Assembly: GCA_964036195.1 (NCBI GenBank)
Contig: OZ038453.1
Span: 24,266,352 to 24,330,351, forward strand
Direction: 5' to 3'
DNA length: 64,000 nucleotides
From: Sphaerolaimus hirsutus
Taxonomy: Eukaryota > Nematoda > Chromadorea > Monhysterida > Sphaerolaimidae
Below, one piece after another: positions 35,701-46,200 of this stretch. How positions within the stretch are numbered: the first letter of the stretch is position 1; the number at the start of each line of letters is the position of its first letter. Position numbers and translations under genes: made by a program. Under the pieces are notes generated by a model. That model was not told the DNA's origin, did not search any database, and saw only the letters and a program-made list of their open reading frames with translations.

Positions 35701-38700
35701 GGTATGTTTTTGCAACATTTTTTCAATGCAGTTGGGTGATAAACTTGTTTTGGGACACTTGGGCTGTTTTTAGAAAATGGTCAACTTTATATGCAGTGAC
35801 CCATGCTTTAGTGGGTTGTTGGCAGTAGCCCCACTGGTGTATTGTGAGGGGGGTTGTGGGCTAGACATCCCCCAAATTTCAGCTTTATACCACCATCACA
35901 GCTGGAGATATGGCTCTCGTAGTGTAGGCGATCAAGTGGGTGGTGAACTTGTTTGGGACACCAAAAACGCCAAAAAAACTGTTGCATATAGGGCGACCCA
36001 CCCTGTAGTGAGTCGCCGCACCTCCCCCATTGTTGGGGAGTAGAGGGGTCTTACAACTTTATGTATACAAAGTTTCAGCTTTATAACACCTCCATGGACG
36101 GAGATATTGCATTCAAAGTGGAATAAAAAAATGGGTGGTGAACTTGTCCGGGAAGGTGTTTAGGTGTGCTGTCCGCCGAGTATAGTCATGGCGCTATTCC
36201 GCCATGGCGCTTTTTCTAATGCCATTGTCAATGGTGCCAGAAAAATGGCGCCATGTGCCAGAAGCACCATGACACCACTTCCTCATGCATCACTCCACAT
36301 TCATACATCTGATAAGCCATCTAATATCATCTAAAGGTGAAAGCAAGGGCGTTTTCGATGGGCTTGAGCAAGCCTTGGGCGATTCTACAGCAAGAGCCCT
36401 CTCTAAAAAATTTTTTTACGCTTACGCTTTTTTTTACGCTTTCCTAGGTATTTAAAAAATACCCTACGCTTACAGTATCCATACTCAAAATTTGGAAAGT
36501 GTATTTACGCTTACGCTTACGCTTTCCAAAAATACCAGTATTTTAACAACTCTGATCTGAACTACTTACCCGTCCCAAAACACCTCATCTTAAATTTCAA
36601 CAAAAAATCACGTTCAAGAGAAAATGGGTTCATATGGAGATGCCTAGCGCCCAATATCCTGGGCACTGGCTTAAGGGACCCTCCACACTGTCAGTGGACA
36701 CTGGCATGCTAAGTACACCGCCTTGTCTCCAATACCACACCAAAACTTGACAGCAGCAAAATCTTTTTTTTTCATCAAATCATCACATTCTTTTGCAAAA
36801 ACCATGTCAGCTCATCAGAAACATGAACAGACTCATGTAAATACATATCAAAAAACTATACACATATACATTATGTATGTTCATACTCACATTGTTCAGT
36901 TCAAATCATGTGCCTGAGAAAAACTCAAAAAACATTTCCGTATTTTCTGTGTTTCCGTGTTTCCGTGTTCTCTGAAAAAAAACTCATTTGAGTTTCCGTG
37001 TTTTTCAAAATTGCTGAGTTTCCGTGTTTCCGTGTTAAACAAAAACACGGAAACTCATTGAGTTTAGGTTTATTTTACAAAAGACCTACTTCTTCTACGT
37101 CAAAAAATGCGACAATAAGCACCATGTATAAGGGTCTATATTTACACTTATTTTAGTATGTAGATGGTGTAAACCCTTTCTGACGTAACACAGTCATTGT
37201 TTTTAACATATATTCCGCATTGACAGACCACAAACCGCGGTTTTGGCATGTACATTCTCTGTACATGCTTTGGGGGAGGGGGTATTTCGAGGGGGTGGGT
37301 AATTATTTCATAGCCGCCATTTTGAGGGGGTATTTCGAAACGGGGGGTATTTCGAGGAAATACGGTACTTTAATACGCTTGCAAAATTTATATCGTGTAA
37401 TTTCAGACGGTACCTGGCTAACCTCAATTCTCATAATCAACTCAAAGTTTAACTTGTACAAATTTATCCAAAATACCAAATATAAAGGACTCACCTTCAC
37501 AAACATTTTGCTCGCTTTGCGGTTAAAATGAAAATTTTAAAAATAAATTTCAATCCACAACATTGATGAATTTTGATCACAATTGAAGCTGTTTACACTA
37601 TTTATCCGCCGGCTAACATTACAACATGCGACCGTTGGGATTAGATCTGTTGTGCAAATTTGATTCATCATATACTCGTCGCTACACAAAGTGTGCTACC
37701 GTATTTTGATGAATAGACAACCCTCACAGTAGTTGACACATGTGTGTCAACTGAATTGTGTCAACTCAGATTTCGGCTTCACGCGTGTCGCAGAGCGTTA
37801 TTCAAATGCACTTGCCGTTATATTTTTGTTTCAACATTGCCTTATGCGTAGTGATGTAAAAGCCCCACGGCGCTTTTGGCGCTTGGCGCCAAATTCCTGG
37901 CGCTTTTTACATCAGTACTCATGTGCACTTGTGTAGTATTTGATTGAATTACTACAAAATATTGTAGTAATTCAATCAAATACTACACTTGGAGATCGCT
38001 GTGTGACAAGTGAAGCCGAAATCTGAGTTGACACAGACCAGTTGACACACATATAAGTGTTTTTTTGTAAGAAAAATAATAATTTGTGGGTTTGTATTCA
38101 GGTGAGATATGGTATATTCATTGTAAGGTGTACTGTCAGTGGATTATTTGAATCATGTTTGATTTCATAATGTAATAATAGTTTTTGCGCTGTTTTGGTA
38201 AGGTCACTGTGACTGTAAGCATTTGTTTACTGTGATTTTCTATTTCTGTATAAACCCAGATCAAATAACCCGCTCAAAAATCATGCTTTCGGGGGAAACG
38301 ATAATAATACAACAAGTATTTTATCTAGCTAATGTGCCTGCAGTGCAGTGTCTACCAGAGTTGTTAAAATACCGGTATTTTTGGAAAGCGTAAGCGTAAG
38401 CGTAAATACACTTTCCCATTTTTGAGTATGGATACTGTAAGCGTAAGGTATTTTTTAAATACCTAGGAAAGCGTAAAATAAAGCGTAAGCGTAAATTTCT
38501 TTTAGAAAGTGCTCTTGCGTCAGAAAAACCCTTGCTTTCACTATTACCTAGATGAATTTATACACCATTGTCATTCATATTTTCACATTAAATTAGTACA
38601 CAGTTGCATACTTATTATACATTAAGTTTCTTTATGCATTCACAATCAAGTAAATATGCATACCAGGTGAATATATACTCACATACAGTGGCGGCACCGG

Positions 38701-40171
38701 TAATGCATCCACGATTCTGTCTGTTTTTGTTCAGTGAACTGTTTCAAAATAAAGCTCTCAGCGACAGTTTTCGCAATCCATTTTCAGCCCCAAAATTCCT
38801 AATCTGAAGTTACGATATTGCTAGGCAAGACAAGTTTAACGAGACATTTGTATTTCAACGGAATTGTGTACATTTTCCGCTGTTTTTTTTGTGTCATATT
38901 GCACACACGCGGTCAGTTTTTTGTACGCGTTTTCGTTCATTTCCTTTTTTGTTGTTTTACACTTTTTTGAAGCATGAAACTGGACCGTGTGAAACGTTTT
39001 TTACGCTTTTAGTACCCGGGTAATTCGGCTGGGAAAGCGTAAAAAAGCGTATGGGTATTTTACGAAAGCGTAAGCGTAAGCGTAAGTATAAATACCCATT
39101 TACCCGGGTATTTCGGGTAAGCGTAAATACGCTTTCGCAACTCTGGTGTCTACACTAGTTTTCAACCGAAATTTCAATAACTTATAAATCAGCTTTGAAC
39201 GCATTTAATTTTTCTAGAATAGGGTGTGTGTCAACTGCAATTGACGGAGATTAAAAATAACTAGTTCCTGGTTTACCTTTTGTTTAAATACCTAACTGAT
39301 TACTGTTTCCTGTTTACCAACGCTAACACGGGTAGGGCAGTAGCAAACACATGTTTTGGGTATCCAAAAGATGCCATTCCGCACAAATTTTGTGTGCTGT
39401 GTGTGCAACAAAATTAGGTAATGGATTAAAAAATACTAGCAGGATTCTCTCCGACTTTCGGTCGGGTTTATCATGTTTTACTATACTTTAACAAATACTA
39501 ATGGACACTTGTTTCGACATCAATTATGAATCCCTTTGAAAATAAAGCCCGCGGGGTCCACCATCTAATTATTTGCTAGTTTTTCCCATTGCTTTCTATT
39601 TTGGCCTATGGTAATGTCGTGTCAAAACTGGTGCATTATCTATGCCACATAATAAGACCCCATTATTTGAAATATTGTAAGCACAAGGGGTTCTTTTAAA
39701 AATTTATGGTAATGTGCAAATTACCATAAATGATGCAGTGCAAATTACCATCAGCAATATCAGAAACCCCTGTAGTCACTGTATCAAAAAACCCACATGG
39801 ATCATGTCATGATTTGTAATTTGGTATTTTTATTGTTTGTATTGTTGGTACATTACATATTGCTTTTCTAAAAACATGGCTAGCATGCGGGCAAGCTGAA
39901 CTATAAGATATCCAACCACCGGCTCTGTATGGGTTAGATGGAAAAGAATTGAGTGCTTTTTTGACTTTGGACTTCTATACCTCCACTTTTGACTTCCATA
40001 ATTGATGTAGTAACAAGTGTCCGTTAGTATTTGTTAAAGTATAGTAAAACATGATAAACCCGACTGAAGGTTGGAGAGAATCCTGCTAGTAACATTATGT
40101 AAGCACTTTTCCATGCCCAACTTTACTTGAACAATGAACAATGAAGGAAGTCATGAACAATTGATGAGAGG

Positions 40172-40228
<57 letters not shown>

Positions 40229-43200
40229 ACAAGTTGACATAACAATTTATTCTTTGGTAGAAATCAATACTTATTATGCTTATTGGATCACTGATGGCTC
40301 CACAGTAATTCTATTGCTATTTACATAGCATTATAAAGTACTGCCACTTGTCTGAAGTTTGAAAAATGGGGTCATTGGAAAAACAACATTTTTTTCCATC
40401 CCTATGCCCATCTACACAAACATCAGCACCCCCATTTTATAGGCAAGTGACAGCAGCAGGGGTCTTGTGGATTTGGACCCCCACAGGGGTTTGTATAGAT
40501 AGTAAATTGCTCCTCCAGAGCATAATTACTAAGAACGTTTTTTGGGGTTACAGGGTTTCAATAGATCGGCTTTTCAAGGTTTAGAAGGTGAGTGAAATTG
40601 AATTGGATATAGGGGCAAAATTTCTCAAAAATACATCCAAAAATTTCTCGAAGATTTTTGTTTTGGGTGGGGGGGTCCAGGGGATGGTACCAAAAAATTG
40701 TCTCCAGTTTCTTAAAAATAAAAAACGTTGTTTAAAAAAAAACGCAAGCATCGAACCATTTTTTAAATAAAAAAACCTTGTTTAAAAAACGCAAGCATCA
40801 AACTGTTTTTTAAACTGGGGTCGTTGAAAAAAACAATGTTTGTTCCATCTCTACTGCTGGATAGATGGATAGAGTTGGGCACTTTTTGGGGTGGGGAAGT
40901 GAACCCACACCCCTCCATTGTAGAACCCTGCCAGCATAGATAGCTGGAGAGTTCGAAGGGGGAAATAACCTCAACCCCCTTTACTAGACTGCTCGACAAC
41001 AGAGTGAAAAATTCCATCAACTTTCTACTTGAATGTCACATGACTGCATACACAGTTCACATGAATATTTATGTCTGTGATTATTGAGTCGAGACTAATA
41101 AAGATTTCTATTGGCCAATAAGAAACAGTTTTAATACTCACATAATGTTCAATTGGCATAATGTTCAATTGACAACATTTTCACAATGTTCAATCTTCAG
41201 CACCTGTATTGATGACCACACTCACATTCTTCCCCACAATGTTCCACGCGCCCGATTCCTTGTTGGGTGGCGTGTGTAGACAGAACACAGTAAAACTCCC
41301 GGACCCTGTAAAATGCCCTTACTTTTATTTTTTATCGGATGTTTGACATTTTATGGGGCACTTTAGATGACTTTTCATACTATGCATGACACTTGACATT
41401 TTACAGGGTGCGGGAATGACAGCCGATAATGGAATTATTTAGTGTCAACTTTCCGTTTTCCGTTTCCGCTTTTTAGAGCCAAAATATCTATCCCACATTT
41501 CAGGGGTCCGAATAGGGGGGGGGTAGTGTTGGGGAACCGAACCGACCCGAACCGAACCGAACCGAACCGAACCGAGAACCGAGCACTATTTTGGAACCGA
41601 GAACCGAGAACCGGAACCGACCTTGAGAACCGAACCGGAACTGAGAACCGGCACTGCTACCCAGAACCGAAGTAAATACCCGAAAAAAACGAAATTTTCA
41701 AGGAATCTTAAAGTTTTTAAACAGCGTTTTGTCAACACCTACGGAATCTAAGCCTTTAAACAGCAGCTGAACATCTTGGTGCGTGTTCAGAATTGCAAAA
41801 TTCATCTGTTTGCAAAATAATTGCGCGGGACATTTCATGTACACTCCAGTGATATTACACCTTACAATTAAATCTACCATATCCCACCTGAATAAAAGAA
41901 CAAACATAGAAAAATTTCATCATATTTATCAAATGTTTTTGATAAAGATGATGAAATTTTTTTATGTATGTTCGTTTATTCAGATGGGATATGGTTGATT
42001 TCATTGTTAGGTGTAATGTCGCTGCAGTATACACATTATCACTGGTAGTAGTTTTCATTGGTTTTGTGGCAGTTTTAACCATAGTTGGCAAAAGTTATTT
42101 ATGTTTGTACTCAAAATGATACGCGTACTCACTCGCATACTACATAAATACATTTACCTTTCCTCCAGAAAAAAATACCAGTACTCATTTACTTGTGTAC
42201 TTTTTTAAAGTACGCGAGTACAGAAAATGTTTTATTTTACACTTTTTTAAATACCAGTATTATTATAACAACTCTGATTTCTGGGCTATTTACACAGGTC
42301 CCGGCCGGGGACCGGGACCCGGCAAAAAATAATTTTTTTTAAAAATGAATAATTGGCATGTATGGGTTGTTTGCATGTCAAATAGGTGAATTATCACCAA
42401 ATTAGCATGCACAAAATTTTTGCGAGACGGTGACATGCGCTGATGCAAATTTTTTTTTTGGGGGTGTATAGTTTTTTCGATTTGTCTGAATTTTGGCATG
42501 TGTGTACTCCTTTGTTTACTGAGTACACATGCCAAATTTCAGCTCAGCACCGTTAACGTTTATCATTTTATTCACACTTCAATTTTTTTCGATCACTATA
42601 TTTTTGTATAGTGATCAAAATTCTGCCGGGGTCCGGTAGGGTGTCAAATTTCCGTTTCCGTTTTCCGTTTCCGCCTTTCTGCAGGACAATTTTTTACCTT
42701 ACCGTTTTCCATTTTCCGGCAGCCGAAAAAATTTTACCTTTCCGTTTTCCGGCAGCCAAAAATTTTTTACCTTTCCGTTTTCTGTTTTCCGGCAGCTGAA
42801 AATTTTTTACCTTTCCGTTTCCGTTTTTCCAGCCCATTTTTCCGTTTTCCGGCTGAAAAATTTTTACCTTTCCGTTTCCGTTTTACCAGGCCATTTTTCC
42901 ATTTTCTGGCTCAATTTTCAGTTTTCTGGCTTTTTTCCATTGTTTTTCCAATCTGTATTTATCTTCAATTGGCTCATCCCATTGTGTTGTTTTTGTCTCT
43001 TGGATCAGCATTGACAACTGGGATTTCAGGGTCAGTGAAACAGGTGCTGTGAACCCAATTGGATCATATGCTGACACCAATAATTTATTCAAGTTTCATC
43101 TGGTTGGTGTTGTGATGCTGTCAATTTGCAATTTTGGTGTTGATATTGCCACTGCCAGCATGTCCGTTTGGTGATTTTATTTCATGCCCATTACTGCAAC

Positions 43201-46200
43201 AATTTTATTCACCTTTGGACTGTCGTTTTCTGCTATTTCATTCATGACTGATCTGGAGTTTGACAGCCATTCCCTCATGTTCATAGAACATTGGTTAAAT
43301 AAAGCTTTGACTTTGTAATATAGTTCTAAAGCTTCAACTTCATTCGTGACACTCATGATGAAGTTATCGACGTAAATGTTGTTTATTATCATCGCTAACT
43401 GGTTTTGTTCCCCTTCATTTTCTTCATATTCATTCATGTTGTTTATTGTCACATTTAAATGGTATTTTATGACTGCTCCCAAAATTGCTGGGCTGCAGAC
43501 AAGTCCAAACAGTGCGCGTTTTTAAAACGAAGTACTATTAAGTTATTTTCAGTTACTGGTTTTGAGGTATCTTTCAGCCAGAAAAATCGTGTGTAGTCTC
43601 TAGCTTGGTCATGCAATCCTATTTGAAAAAATGCCTTTTCAATATCGGCAATTAATGCTAGATTGCCTGCCCTGAACCTCATGAGTAGGCCCAGTATTAA
43701 TGGTGTTGTAATTGGTCCTCTAAAAAAGCACTTGTTGAAACTGGGCTTACCTGCCGACCCGTCGTACACAATTCTGCATGATGTCGATTTGCCTGGCATG
43801 ATTACTGGCTGGTGTGGCAGGTAATGAATCCCCTTGTTGTCTGTTTTGTCATCACAGATCTCAATTATTCCCTTTTCTAGTTGGTCATCCAAAACTTTCC
43901 AGAATTTTTCGAATAAGTTTGGATCTTTGTTGAATCTTCTTATCAGTGATTTAAACCACACCAAGGCTTCTGCTTTTCCCGTGGGCAGGTAACTGATACT
44001 CTCTTTATATGGCCAATCAATATAGTATTGTTTGTTGTTGTCATTGAATTTTATGCTATTTATTATCATCTCCTCTGCAATGTCGTCATCAATTGCATAG
44101 GGGTCATCAGTAGTGATGTAAAGGCACCGGGGCACCGGTGCCCCGGTGCTGGGCACCGAAGGGCACCAGCACCAGTGCTGGTGCGGTGCCATTGCAGTTT
44201 CCAGAGGTGCCCTGCCGGTGCCGGTGCCAATTTTTTCACGATAGCACCGGTGCCGGTGCGGTGTGGTGCCATTTTTCGAGGGTGCCTTTAGGTGCTGGCA
44301 CCTGCTGGAAAAAGTGGGGCACTGGGAAAGGCACCAGCAGGATTTCAATGGTTTGCAATATGCCACTTTCAGGATGTGCGTGTGTACACTTAAAAAGTGA
44401 CGCAATGTAATGCACGTTGGAACGTGCCTGCGATAGCTTTTTGTGCCATTTTTTGTGCATTTTTGTGCCATATGAATAATTCCCCAATCCCGAGATAAGA
44501 TGGGTCTATAAAACGTTGTTGTTTTACATGGCAGATCTGGCAGCTAGAATTTGTAGCTCAATCACACATCCATGTCTGGATCGTATTGGATGACTGAACA
44601 CTTAAAATGATCGGCACAACGTCTAGATTCCATTTCGGAGGTTAATGATGTCTTTATTCGTCATGCCGATTTGACTGCTTTTTCAGCACGAAAAATATTT
44701 TTTCTGAACATGATATCATATTTTTGTGTTGAAAGGTTGGGTCAAATCAGCATAGGGAATTTAGACATCCCTAACCTGATCTTAACAATGGTATCTGCAG
44801 ATTGCGTTGATCACTTCAAGTGTTCAATGGTCAAAATGCTTAAGATATCGCGAGTTAGTGAGCTCCAAATTCGATTAGCCAGATCAGGCCATGTAAAATG
44901 AACACGACCCCCCTTATCTCGGGACTGCGCAATTATTCAAGGAAATAAAATTAATTGGGTTGTAGCCCTGACCCTAAACCAGAACAGCATCAAAAACAAC
45001 CAACGTACTACAGAATGGGATGTTTATATCTCAGCAGAATCTGATTATACATTGACCGCTTTTTTATCACCAAATTTTTTTCAGAATGGCACCGGTGCCG
45101 GTGCGGTGCGGTGCTATTTTCTGGCCGGTGCCCCAGGGTGCCAGGTGCCCTTTTCATATGATATCAGAGGTGCCGGTGCGGTGCGGTGCCATTTTTCCCG
45201 GTGCCGTTAACATCACTACCTATGACTAGGGTGTTAAAAAAAAATTTTTTACGGAAAACGGAAAACGGAAAGGGTAAAATTTGAAAGCTGCCGGAAAACG
45301 GAAAACGGAAAGGGTAAAAATTTTCATCTGCCGGAAAACGGAAAACAGAAAGGGTAAAACAAATTTATCGGCTGGAAAACGGAAAACGGAAAGGGTAAAA
45401 AACTTTCCTCCGGAAAACGGAAAGTTGACACCCTACCTATGACTGAACTGTTGACATTTTGCATGGCATTTGGCGAATTTTTATCAGGTTTGACAAGTTT
45501 GCATAAGGTTTGACAAATTTTATGACATTTGACACTTTACTTGACACTATACAGGTCCGTGAGTGGGACTGTTACCTAACCATTGTTTTTTCTTCATTTT
45601 TACTAATTGTTTACTTTTTTTTCAGGGTTTTTGACTGAAAAAATGTGTTTGTGAAGCATAGGAAGTGGATATGCATCGTGAACCATGGGTGCAAGGTGTA
45701 ACGTCAGGGTATAAATATAAAAGATGATTTACAGCATAATGACAAATAGGAGCTGAAGCAACAAATTCAGTGTCAACAAACTACAAATACTCAAGAACGC
45801 TTAGAGATTTCCCAAATTGACATGTTGAAAAGCAACCGATATCTACAGGGTGTGGCAATTTAGACGCCGCCTCTAGATTTCAAATAACTTGTCACTGGGT
45901 TGTCGGATTAGGCTATTCACACAGGCAAAACCACCAGGACCCGGCAAATTTTTTGTTTGAAAAGTGAATAATTGGTATGTATGGGTTGTTTGCATGTTAA
46001 TAAGGTGAATTATCACCAAATAAGCATGCACAAAATTGTTTTGAGACGGTTACACGCGCTGATGCATTTTCTTTGGGGGGGTGTATAAATTTTTTTGGAT
46101 TTGTCTGAATTTTGCCATGTGAGTACTACTTCATTTCGTGAGTACGCATGCCAAATTTCAGCTCAGCGCGGTTATCGGTTGTTATTTTTTTTATACTTCA

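Larger units (their letters stand above)
33993..36554. mobile_element. hAT-like element, CAGAGTTG ends and TACGCTTACGCTT repeats (hAT-5)
   Basis: The termini are CAGAGTTGCG and AACAACTCTG, with the perfect 8-bp duplication ATCTGAAC on both sides (33985-33992 and 36555-36562). The subterminal regions carry repeats of CGCTTACGCTT and AATACCCGGGTA. No transposase is encoded. A 1.6-kb foldback element is nested inside. Confidence 0.85.

Noticed and set aside
41238-41290. Extra exon of gene copy 2 beside element D
   Set aside because: A good GTGAGT donor is present, but the reading frame cannot be chosen and no paralogue was found in copies 1 or 3.
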